A stretch of 64,000 nucleotides of DNA from Desmodesmus armatus (taxonomy: Eukaryota; Chlorophyta; Chlorophyceae; Sphaeropleales; Scenedesmaceae), in NCBI GenBank assembly GCA_007449985.2, contig VIIQ02000007.1, positions 372,001-436,000 of the forward strand. The letters are read 5' to 3'. The notes under the pieces are model-generated. The model was given only the letters and a program-made list of their open reading frames with translations. It searched no databases and was not told the origin of the DNA. The position numbers and the translations under genes are program-made. This document shows positions 11,001-21,200 of the stretch, in pieces. How positions within the stretch are numbered: the first letter of the stretch is position 1; each line of letters starts with the position of its first letter.

Positions 11001-11686
11001 ACCCACCATCCATCCATCACGCTGACACCCCTCTCCCCCCATTCCAGTCACGCGCCCCCTCACCCACCCAGATACCCCGCCAACGCACCGGTCTGCATAT
11101 TTCTCTACATCATCCAGCCCCGCTTTGCCTCCTCCTGCTCCCTCAGCCGTTGCTGCTGCTGAGTGCTTTGCTGCTGTAAGCTTGTCGCCCATGTGGTATG
11201 GGGAGGCCTGGTAGAATTTGAGTAGGTCCTGCCGCCGCAACAGCAGCAGCTGGTCATGCGCATCTGCGGTGGGCGGGTCATGCGGCAACTCCAGAGCCTG
11301 CATCAAACAGCAAAAGTGGCAGCAACAGCAGTGTTAGCAGCGTCCAGCTGGGCGTGCATGTATCTGCTGTGCACTCATGCTTCTGTAGGCTGCAGCTACT
11401 GCTGAGAGCCGGTTGTGATTCTGCGGGCAAACAGACATGCACACAAGTTGCCACTGCAGCTATACAGACCCACAACAAGCACCAACTCAGTGTTTGCTGC
11501 AGCTGTGGGACAGGTTTATGGCATGCCTGATGTGGCACTCACAGGGAAGAGTGGTGGTGGTCCATGGTTGAGCTCTGCCTGCACTAGGTTCCCATCATCA
11601 TCGCGCAGGCCAGGGGGGCCAAGGCCACTCCCTCCACCCCTGCCGCGACCACCCCGGCCACCACGCCCTCTGCCTCTGGTCGCCAG
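8042..11686 (-). CDS. RPC7: DNA-directed RNA polymerase III subunit RPC7 (C31 family)
   Basis: Exons in transcript order: 11543-11686, 11089-11297, 10552-10656, 8685-8904 and 8042-8116, all in phase, about 250 aa. The N-terminus is an RGG-type Arg/Gly stretch, then GPPPLFP joins ALELPHDPP. Next come RRQDLLKFYQASPYHMGD (the family's SPY signature), LNKKAVKQRKVPLASLL and HPYYFPEELFTDKDKR. A Lys/Glu region follows, and the tail is strongly acidic (HDEDDDDVMEEDDYYQ, then FDDDEGYDDLNDDGNDDG). This order and the acidic tail are typical of RPC7/C31, part of the Pol III-specific RPC3-RPC6-RPC7 heterotrimer that helps initiate tRNA and 5S rRNA transcription in the nucleus. No ATG opens the first exon in frame; an in-frame TGA lies 36 bp upstream of CTG at 11686. 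A tiny upstream exon or a non-AUG start is therefore needed. Introns 3 and 4 hold duplicated exon pieces. Confidence 0.88.
8454..8530 (-). repeat. Decayed copy of the 3' half of RPC7 exon 4
   Basis: On the minus strand this reads DEAAEVIHEQDGCNVMEEVE then YYQ, clearly related to the true exon end EEAVEVVHDEDDDDVMEEDD then YYQ at 8685-8760. The true exon is followed by a GTGAGA donor; the copy is followed by GGTGGC and probably cannot splice. It lies in the last intron, about 230 bp downstream of the functional exon. Confidence 0.75.
8866..9970 (-). repeat. Minisatellite grown from the acceptor junction of RPC7 exon 4
   Basis: About nine units of roughly 120-150 bp run from the true 5' end of exon 4 (8866-8904) into the intron. 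Each carries a version of gaacaggtcgacagccttgc (plus strand), seen near 8872, 9001, 9124, 9252, 9373, 9512, 9649, 9800 and 9930, followed by a tgctatcctgc-type acceptor and a caacagcagaaggcagggg spacer. On the minus strand the units keep the acceptor and the start of the exon, encoding variants of IAARGKAVDLFKR. Units become more diverged with distance from the real exon. Confidence 0.85.
10417..10470 (-). repeat. Duplicate of the 3' half of RPC7 exon 3 with intact splice signals
   Basis: Minus-strand reading gives NPYYFPEELFTDKDKR followed by GTGAGG, matching the true exon 3 end HPYYFPEELFTDKDKR/GTGAGT at 10552-10600. An ACAG acceptor-like site precedes it (exon-like start at about 10470). 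The copy lies 140 bp downstream of exon 3, so it could be a cassette or mutually exclusive exon, or a relic. Confidence 0.75.
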
Positions 11687-12506
11687 TGTGACTGCTGCTA
11701 CTGCTGCTGCTGTTGTTCAGAGTCCTTGGCTGCCGCTGGTGCTACAGCTGCTGCTGCTTGAAGCCCTGCTGTGCTGCAGTCACGCTCCCATGCCAGCAGC
11801 AGCGATGGGGGCTGCAGCAGCGGCCACTGCTGCTGACGAGGGCTAAGCCACAGCTGCTGTACCTGATCAATACTGCTGGATTAGCTGGAGTTAAGCGTGC
11901 AAGGAGTTATGGGCCTAACTCGAGCAGAGCTGCAAGCCCTGAAACTGTCAGACAGAGCTCCGTGGGGTTGCCGTGAGGTGCCGTGTAGCCAGTGAAAGGT
12001 GTCGAGATGAAGGATTCAGTACAGGCAACCAACTGTGCCAGTCCTTGCCTTGACCGTCTGAACAGGTGCCTGCCTGTGCTGCTGCCACTGGTACTGCTGT
12101 TGCCAACTTTGGTGGCTGCCGTGCTGAGTGTCGTGGCTGTTGATAATTCACAAGACTGTGTGATTGAAGCATGTTCGCACCAGCTTTTCCGCCCTTTCTG
12201 CAGATGTTACGTAAAGTTGACAGCTGATCCAGCATTCCAAAGATTCATCAGACAGCCAACAGCAGTCCTGCAAAAAACGACTTGACCCGTTCAAATGTGA
12301 TGTAAAAAAATGCTGCGATGATGTGCGGTTGAGCCATCTGCCGTGACCCTGTGACGCCAGCAGTGACTCACAACATGAGGGCGAGACTGTATATAGGCGA
12401 GCACAATCCACGGCATGGCACAAAACGTTTTCACTCACATTCCAATCAGAATCCAACCAGACCGTACTCAACAGTATCCACTTGCCCTTTTTTGCATCCC
12501 ACCATC
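11687..12506. promoter_or_regulatory. Divergent intergenic region between RPC7 and the small membrane-protein gene
   Basis: RPC7 leaves on the minus strand and the next gene on the plus strand, so about 0.8 kb must contain both promoters and the missing 5' end of RPC7. A TATATA sequence at 12390-12395 fits the plus-strand gene. I see no other coding sequence. Confidence 0.45.
12390..12395 (+). promoter_or_regulatory. TATA box candidate
   Basis: The sequence gacTGTATATAGGCG lies 112 bp upstream of the ATG at 12507. This is a plausible TATA element with a start site some 30 bp further on and a 5' UTR of about 85 nt. It is inferred from sequence and spacing only. Confidence 0.5.
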
Positions 12507-13915
12507 ATGAGTGGACCAGCGGCAGCACAGCAAGCTGGTGAGTGGGGCTGGCACTGTGCATAATCTGGTGTACGAACCATATCATACGAATGGGCTTTTC
12601 ACTCCCATGGCTGCATGCATGGGGGTTGCCAGCAGCCATGCGTGACTGGTGTGTTGTTGTTGCCCCTGCTGCTCAACAGGTCGTGCCCTGCGCTGGTGGA
12701 CCCGTGTGCGTGATGTCCCAGGTGAGCCTGGGGGCAGGTTTGGGATCGAGTCAGCCTTTGGGGCGCTATCAAACCAGCTGTGCCTCCATGCCATCCCTGC
12801 AGGGTAATGCCTGCCACTCCGGCAGCTGGATGCACCGGTTCCAACCATCATTCTGTTGTGTCAGGCACCGGCATTCTGGTCTGAGCCAGCATGCGACGTG
12901 AGTCCACTCAGTGCATGCAGCAGTGTTGCTGATAGAGTCTCACTGAAGTCTTTCCATGCTGCCTTTGTGTCTCCAATGCGCAGAGCTGACTGTCCTTGGT
13001 GGACTGATTGGTGGTGTTGTTGTGCTGGCCACCTACACTATCAAGAAGACACTGCTCAACAATGAGTCAGGCTCATAGTGAGTCGCAGGGGCCAGCATCG
13101 CAGCACCTAGTGTTGCATTCCAGCCCAGCTGTGCATCCTGTGGCTTGCGTTGGGGTGGACATGTCGGGAATGCATTGCACACCACATAGTACAGTTTAAG
13201 CAACAATAGCCTGCAGATGGACCTGCATGCAGCTGCACGGAACTAACTTGGTGGCGTGCACCTGTACGCTGTGCTGCGCAGTGCTCACAGCTGCATGCGC
13301 ACTTTGCCAGCGGCTTATTGAACTTGCAGCATCGTATAGTACAGGTCTACTCACTTCGCGAAATGCCACGGGTACTGCAGTGCTCTGAGCGAGTCACTGG
13401 CTTTCACTGTAACCTGCCCCTTGCCCTTGCCCGCAGTCCTAGCATCACGATGCGTGGTGATCCCTTCAAGCAAGTTGAGACGGGCCGCATGGGCCTGGAG
13501 GATGCATCGACAGGCAAACACTCCTGGCTGTGGCATGTGGCCCAGGTAGGTGCCTTGGGCTGGAGATTGGGGCCCCCAGTGGGTGGCTGTGGATGACATT
13601 ACGGCAGCTGCAGTGACTGCCCAGTGCAGGGGTTAGCACTGCCACTGACCAGGCTAGATGAATGGCGGTTGGCAAAACAAGTGTGTTTGTTCTGGCCGCT
13701 GTGCTACAGCATACTGGCGACATGTATCCTGTCGGCTCACTGACATGCATTGCGCTGCCGTGCCCTGCCCTGCATTGCCCTTGTTCCTGCAGTACAAGAT
13801 GGACAAGGATGGTGCCAACATTGGCGTGCTGTTCGACAACCGTGTGAGGCCCCACCAGTACTCCAAGCCTGGCGCTGGCTATGCTGGCGGTCTACCCACT
13901 ATGGAGACACTGTGA
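12507..13915 (+). CDS. Small single-pass membrane protein, possibly mitochondrial (weakly MLRQ/B12D-like)
   Basis: Exons 12507-12537, 12680-12721, 12984-13077, 13437-13545 and 13793-13915 join in phase to 132 aa. The start is MSGPAAAQQAGRALRWWTRV. One membrane segment (ELTVLGGLIGGVVVLATYTI) is followed by KKTLLNNESG and a soluble tail of about 80 residues ending with GAGYAGGLPTMETL. The arrangement of a short N-terminus, a Trp/Arg-rich stretch, one helix and a hydrophilic tail resembles accessory subunits of mitochondrial respiratory complexes such as the NDUFA4/MLRQ/B12D group. That resemblance is slight and I could not confirm it. Five small exons encode a very short protein, consistent with an old conserved gene. 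A TATA-like box at 12390 precedes it. Confidence 0.7.
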
Positions 13916-15970
13916 AGCGGTGACAGCAGCAGTGACTGTGCTTGTGTGAGCTAGGCACTGCCTGCAACTGCCGGGCGTTGGCCTGCGTGTTGTTGGTGCA
14001 CGGCGCGACCCTTGTGCGTCCGCTTTGCAGTAGCCATGTGGATGCGCTACCATATGGTGCATCACTATCACGCATGGCAGTGTTGTTTTGCTATTGTTTC
14101 ACCATATGCTGGCTTGCAGCAACCTTTGCTGCAAGTAAACTGAAGCTGTTGTATCAAAACGCCTTCGATTGATCAATTGAATGCATGATCATTACTTCGA
14201 TCACAGTAAGCATCAGATGTATCAATTCTGCCATGTCTCAGAGACATGAGGCAGGGTCTGTGAATTGATGTCGTTTGTTGAGGCTGCTGCATGCATTGTT
14301 GTTGTAGTGTGCAGCCTAAAACCGACTATTGACTCAGAGGATTGGAGACTAGGAAAGTTGGCAGGGCTAATCTGTTGGTTTGGAAACTTTTTGTACACCA
14401 ATCCAAACCAGTCCGGTGTTCTGTGTGTATGTATGATGGCTGGTAATTCACTGAGGGCAACATTGGTGGTGAGAGTGTTCCATGCAACTTGCGGTGACGG
14501 TGACCCCTGGATGTAAGGCACCATTCTTCACATTCTGTACATGCAGGACTTGAGGTTCAGCATCTGTACCTCAGGCAGCAGGGCCCCAGATGCCAATACC
14601 TCATGATAATTCGCTGTGATTGGAGAGTGGTTGTGTCCAGCAGGGTGCATATCCTAATAAGCACGGTCGCCCGGACAAAAAATATAATTCTTTGGGCAGC
14701 AACATTGTACCGCTTTCGCACCCATTGGGTGACCTTCACGTGGTGTCTAGGGTGTAAGGATCCCAAGAGCAGAAGCCGTAGCTGATTGACATACTGCTGA
14801 GAAGGAACGGTCCCTGTCTGTGCAGGGTGCAAAGCAGGTGGGTGTGTTTGTATATCTGCTGCACAACCTGTTGAGATCGGGGTGATGCAAGGCATGGTGT
14901 CCCCCTATGGGTAACCGAAGGCGCTGTGGCTGGTTGTCAGTGTTGACTGTACAGTAGCATGAGCCCTGGTTGGCACCAGTTACATTTGTGTTGTCCGTTT
15001 GCAGAACGCACAGAGCCACACATATGCACAACAGAGGCTGTTGCCTTTACGGCACACCCCACACGCTGGCAAGTTCGGCAACACAACATGGTAGACAATT
15101 GTGAAGTGCTCCAAAGCAATTTGCAAATGCACCAAACCCCTTGCTAAATTGCTGGGTTGCTCCCACCTCCTGTGCTGCCGCAAGTTGTGCACTGAACCTT
15201 GGCACCACTCAAACTCAGTACAGAAGTATTTGCTGTCAGTTTGCAAGACTTGCCTGTCTGTCTGCAAGACTTGCTCTGTTCCGATCTGTCTGGCACTGTT
15301 CGTGAGACTTTCCAGTGTGACTCTGCATATCTGCGTGCTGGTGCTACATGGCAAGCCCTGCAATCCACCTACTCCCAAACAGCTTGTGCTGTGGTGTTTG
15401 TGTGGCTCGGACAGACAGCAAGTCCCACTCATTTGTGAATCAACATGTACCAACACTCCCCCTTCCATGCCACTTGCGATGATTCACACAACAGGGTAAC
15501 TCTCTCACCCCACAAAGCAGCAGCCCCACCACTTGGAGTGAGCTCACTAGGCCATCACTGCATGTGGCAGCAGTCTGATGTTATACACAAAGGGTGATGT
15601 GCATGCAGACGCATCTGCACCCCCATGAATAGGTGTTGCACTGATAGATCTGTGGCTCCACAACCCACAGGTACTAGTTTCAATGCGTTGGTAGTAGCAG
15701 GAGTACAAGAGACAACCCACTGCATTGGATGCACAATGCAGCGCAACTGACGCCACTGCAGGCCTTGCATCCACCAAGTATTGAGCTGCACCTTGTCAAT
15801 TGACAAGGTTGTTGCAGCAATGTCACAAGCAACCAGAACCCCAGCATGCCGTGCTATCTACAGTGGAACCCTCAGCGATCTGCCTTCAGATGCTCTCTGA
15901 AACAGTCGAAAGCCGCTTTTGACTGCTTGCACATGCTCAGACGCTGTCACCGCTCCTGCCATGCGCTCGT
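13916..15970. other. Intergenic; nothing recognised
   Basis: About 2 kb without supportable coding sequence. Frames of up to 162 residues occur on both strands but show no family motifs or sensible splice partners. A TGTAA at 14512-14516 could be the distant polyadenylation signal of the upstream gene. Confidence 0.4.
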
Positions 15971-16409
15971 TCAACCACTGCAGCATGCTGGTGCACACCG
16001 ACCAAAGCCTCCCTTGACCTTGCGTCCCAAGTCTTTCCAGTCTACCACCCTGACAACTTGCCAGCCGACATACACGACATATGCAACATTGATGCACAGC
16101 ACCACCACACCAACAGCAATACCATACTGCTCGTATGCACCCATTTGGCCACTGATGGTTCCAGCTGGCAGGAACAACAGAGTGGAAAAGCTCGTGAGAA
16201 AAACACACAGGGCTCCCCGAGTTGCCACAGCGCCAGTGACTTTGCTGTCGTATGGCTTGCGCCAACTCAGAAGGAAAAGCACCATGAAGTAGGCTGCCAA
16301 TAGCATCACACAGCCAAAGTAGGTGCCCAGCCTTACGGCAAAAACATTGATGGCGACCAACACTGACAGCTGCGCAATCACCACAATCTCCCACCGTGAT
16401 CCGGGATAT
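15971..16409 (-). pseudogene. Fragment of a polytopic membrane protein
   Basis: Minus-strand translation from a CTGAAG acceptor at 16410 to a stop at 15971 reads YPGSRWEIVVIAQLSVLVAI onward for about 145 residues. Four hydrophobic helices are evident, around VLVAINVFAVRLG, VMLLAAYFMVLFLL, LCVFLTSFSTLLFL and IAVGVVVLCINVAYVVYVGW, with FLLSWRKPYDSK between helices 2 and 3. The FLSWRKPYD segment and the order of helices recall the C-terminal membrane module of algal cell-surface proteins with beta-helix or Cys-rich ectodomains; this is an impression. I found no upstream exon on the minus strand, so it is either the last exon of a gene whose other exons I cannot see, or a relic. Confidence 0.5.
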
Positions 16410-17956
16410 CTTCAGTCGTGCATGGCGGGCAACATGTGGCTTTTCATACTGCCTTGGCAGGTGCCAACAAGTCAGTGACTGTTGATTTGCCAACTCTCTC
16501 ACAGACGTTTTGCATGGCGCGTTTGTTGCAAAGTCAGGCAGTTTCATTGCAAGCATGGGCTGGTCTCCACATCTGGGCATACTGGTATCCAATTCTTGCG
16601 CTACCGCGTGCACGGTGGGAAAAGGAGTCGCTTTGCCTAGCTGCAGCCTAATGGCTGGCACAGAATATGCCTGACTTTAACATGCTGTTGTGCATGGTGG
16701 AAAGCAGTTCAGCATGTGCCACAGTGTGCACGCCCTGTCTGGTGTCAGTTTTTACTCATCTTTGTTGGCCCATCTGCCGATGACTGTCACATGTGTCACG
16801 GTGCACACTGTGGGTGGCTGTGACTGTGGTGGGTGACTGTGCACATTGTCAGTGTGCACACCGTGTGCACATGGCATGTGGGTGTTTCAAACATGGCATG
16901 CAGCCTGTTTGCATGATGATGTGTGTGTCCCATTGTGAATGCGCATGCGGGCGGTGCCTTGGTGAGGTCCAGCTACCTCCTCAACATTGTTGTGGCTGGT
17001 GCCAACCGTGGTACTGGACAGTTGCATGTTGACAGGGCATGCCCCATGCCGCATTCTATGCGGAAGTGGCGCTTATGCTATGCGCCTTGAACAGCTGTGG
17101 TTGCACAAATGCGGCCTCTCCATACTGTGACAGTTGTTGGTTCCAGCCCAGCTTTGTTGCCTATGCTCTTCACCTGTTGATGCCACAGGCGCACGTTGCT
17201 ACAAACTTGTACAAGTTTGTAACATGGCATGCAGTTGGTAGTTTTTGCTGGGTGCTACGAGCAGGGCCATGGAAAGGCCAAGGCCATGTGTGTCCACCTA
17301 CAGTTGCAACAGAGCAGAGCTCTGCTGCGTTTGGTGACATGGCACATAACAGTCCCAGACACACCGAAGCAGCAGATACAGCCGCTGTATATAATGCTTG
17401 GCTGACAAGGCCAACTAGGCCACAGCCTGTTTGAACATGCATTCCCGCCTCGTGATATCAGGGAAAGGCTGGCATGAGCTCTATGAGTTTCATAGGTACA
17501 GGTTGAAATTCAATTGCCAGTTAAAACGGATTGATGCAGAGCCCTCCCGGCTGTTGTGGGTGCTGCGCAACAGCTGCGCTCAGACTCAACACAACTTGAA
17601 AGTGTCACGCGTGTTGAAAGTATTAAGAATGCCAAAAACAAACCTGCCACAATACATCTGCCACACAAACATGTTACAGTTTGAGGAGGGTGGCAACATC
17701 TTTTGAGGCAGCCCGGGGGGTGGGGAGGGCAGGGACCAAGATCTGCAGGTAAACAGTGCTGGGAGACGGGAGAGGAGGGGTTGTGAGCAAAGGCTATTTT
17801 GTCGTGGTGCCTCCCCTTCCCCCGCAGTGAATCCTTTCCCGACATACACGAACAGGGTATACCAGAGTGCAGCCTCGAAAATACTTCACCACAGGGTCAA
17901 ATTGTCTGTCCTGTAGACTTCGGGCAATTTGCGACGAGTAATCTGCGATCACATAT
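16410..17956. other. Intergenic; left flank of the segmental array
   Basis: No gene is supported. The sequence holds scattered TG/CA-rich stretches and short frames only. Homology with the array units begins near 17957. Confidence 0.4.
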
Positions 17957-18205
17957 CATGCATTTGCCAAGGAACTGTGCCTCATCAACTCCCGTCACCG
18001 CGAGTCCCCACAGCCTGGTGACTCATGATGACGACGTTTCGACGTCTGACCAATTGGAGGTGGAGGATCTGTCTGACTGTATGGGAGAAATACATCTTAT
18101 AAAGCGTCTGATACCACGCCGTCAGTTGCAGATCAGCCATTCGCGCCTTTTACCACCAGCATTGTATCTGCTATTTGAGCCGCGTCGCAGTACAGACCGG
18201 TGATC

Positions 18206-21200
18206 ATGGCTGTCGTATGGAAGTCTGTATGGCTTTTATGCCTTCTTATGGCAACCTTGAGCGTTAATGCGCAGCAAAACGGCACCTCCGATCAAGGTAA
18301 AGCGCGAACCATGGCAGGCCCAGTGGGACCTTGCGTGACAGTGCGTTGCGCTGCATGCATGAATACACAGCGCGATACAGTGTTGAGCAGCAAGTCATTC
18401 TTGACGTCGCTGATGAACCTGTGCATTCCACGCTGCTGTCCCATCAGGTATGGCTGTCGCTCAAGGTATGGACGAAGGTGCAGCTGGTGAAGACACTGCT
18501 GGTGGACAGCAACTGTCCGAGAACGGTCCCGGCCAAAACACCACTGGCCAAAACTGCCGTCAACAGACAATGCCATCAACAATGCAGGTGGGTCTGCTGT
18601 GCCACGGTGCATGGCTGCATGCATGTATCCCGGTGACACCCTGCCTGCGCTGCTTTCATTCACTGAATACTCGCATGCACTACTAGACATGATGGCATGG
18701 CAGTCTCCCAACAAAGGGGCCAGGTCTTGCATGCGCTTGCTGATGCTGCTGGTAGTGACAGCGTTGCGGCTTGTTTGGAATATCCCTGGAATGAAATGCC
18801 TGCTCATCAAGCTGCCATCAGGTTCAGCTGCATGCACAGTTCGCATCCGACCGCTGCACTTGGGTTGGTGGGGATCCGGCAGCATCCATCCCAACAGCCA
18901 GCATATGCATTTTACATGCACTTATGGAACAGATGCCACCAGCTGTTTTCTGCTCTCACCACCTGCATGGAGTGTTGGCACAACTCTTGCATGCAATTGG
19001 CACTGGCGACAAAGGCCTGCCTACGGCATTGATGTATTGGCCCACCCTTCATGCATGCCCGTCCCCTGCTTCCCAACACAACCGCTGCCACCCTGCAGGT
19101 GTTCACAGCCCTGCTAGAGCCCGTCAACACTCCAGTCAGTCAAGAGGCAGCCCAGGATGCCCCCCGAGGCATGTTGACGATGTACGTCGACTCCAAGTCT
19201 GGTCAGGCCTGGGTGACTGGGGCCGTCCACAACATCCACAACCTGACCGCCGTCACCCTCAACGCAGTGAGTAGCATCAGAGCATGTTGTGATGCAGACC
19301 TGGCGTTGGTGTGGCGCACACGGTGTGGTGCACACCGTGTGCTAATAGCTCGGTGCTGGCCAACATGTGTTGCATCATGCAGGCTGCAGAGACATCATGT
19401 TGCATGGAAGGGGATGAGCGTGATCAAAAGTGATCATGATTAGGGATGTAAGCGGCCATAGGTTTGAGGGTCACCTACTGCCGTAGGTCCGTAGATCTAC
19501 CCCGTATTGGCGTAGTTCCGTAGTCCGTAGGCGTAGTCTGGGAGACAACTTTTTTGACAGGTCACCAATTTCATATTTGAAAATTGGAGGTGGTTTGATG
19601 TGGTATATACATCTTATTTCTGTAAAATATACGGCCATTTCTTGAGCTAATGCAAACAGAATTGTGTCTCACTCTCAGCAGCAGCATTCTCAGCAGTGCA
19701 GGCCCTGAGTCAGGGTGGTCAGCCACTTCAGCCAAACGTTTATGGTACATGTGCTGTAGTGCTTTTGAAGTTTGATGAACTACATAATTACGTGTTGCGG
19801 CATTTTTCCTGGAAGCAAAACGTCATAAAAGGGCGTACTGTGTCTTCTTGCTGGGGACTGTACAGCGTGTGTTACACAGGGAGTCATGCTTAGGCAACCC
19901 TTGCAAATCATTGAAGCTACTTAAAATTCATGAAACTGCTTCTTAAACAGCTCCTGTGGCCTGCATGGTCCTGATGAAGCTTGGAGCAGAACTGCACCTG
20001 CAGGTGATCACCCTCCCTTGATCAGCCCTGATATTGACACAGCACTGGAGCTGAGCGCGCTGCGGATATACCGCACACGATGTATTTTGTTTTGCTTCAA
20101 GATGTTGATACATAATCAGGACAGCTACGTGATGAGTGTGCAGCAAGTCAACGCAAGTGACCGTTGCGCGTTCACAACTGCCCGGAAACGACTTCACACA
20201 TCATGCTTGCTGCCTGCATGTATTCAAATCCTTTGTTATCACGATTTCGACATCGTTCAAGAGGCAGAATGCGCCAATGCGGCACCCTTTTCAAGGGTAA
20301 CCGCCGTAGGTGCAGGCCGTAGGTGCCTACGCCCACTACGTGGCCAAAATGCACCTACGCCGTATTCTACGGCGTAGTCACCTACGCCGTAGTACCTACG
20401 GATACGCCCTCTTGCATCTCTAATCATGATGGTAGGCTGCAGGGACATCATGTTGCTTGGGAGGGGGATGAGCGTGATCAAAAGTGCTAGTGCAAGCTGG
20501 CTGTATGGCACACACCAAATGTGATGACCGGGCACCGAAGACACGAGTTCAGCTTGAAAATGCAGTCAAACGGTGATGCCAGCCCGTGTGACTCAGTAGC
20601 AGGCTGCTGCCAGCAGACTCGGTGTATGATCCGTGCTGTTCTGAAGGAGTGGGAGGGTGTTTTTTAATGAATGCATAGCGACTCGGTGCTGCCAGCCCTA
20701 CTGTATGGCCTCAGGTGGGGGTGTGGTAGTTCAGCATGCTAGACATGCTCACCCCTCTCAGCCAGTGGTTCGCCATCGGCGTAGTTACCTACGTACTTGC
20801 TGTATGGCCTGACATCCCCCTGTTTTGTGTTCACCTGCCCTGCAGGGCAACAGCACCCAGGTTGGCCCTGTCCTGCTCCCTCTGCTGCCATCCACTGCAA
20901 GAGCGGCACAGTCCCCCCAGGCCCAGGACAACCAAGAAGGTTCCCAGGGTGGTCAAGGATCCATCAACCCCTTCAACCCCGCCTTGCCCTGGGTGACCAA
21001 CATGGAGTTTTCCAACAGGGTCGCTCTCTCTGACCTTCTGCCCCTGACATCCAACGCCACCCTCAACACGAGTGGCGCAGGGGCAGCATCCTCTGCTGCC
21101 GGTGCCGACAGTGGCAACGACAATGCCGACGGTGCTAGGCCCTTCAGCTATGTCGACGTGACAGAGCTGGATCGCCAGCTCAGCCGGGCTGGCCCTGTGA

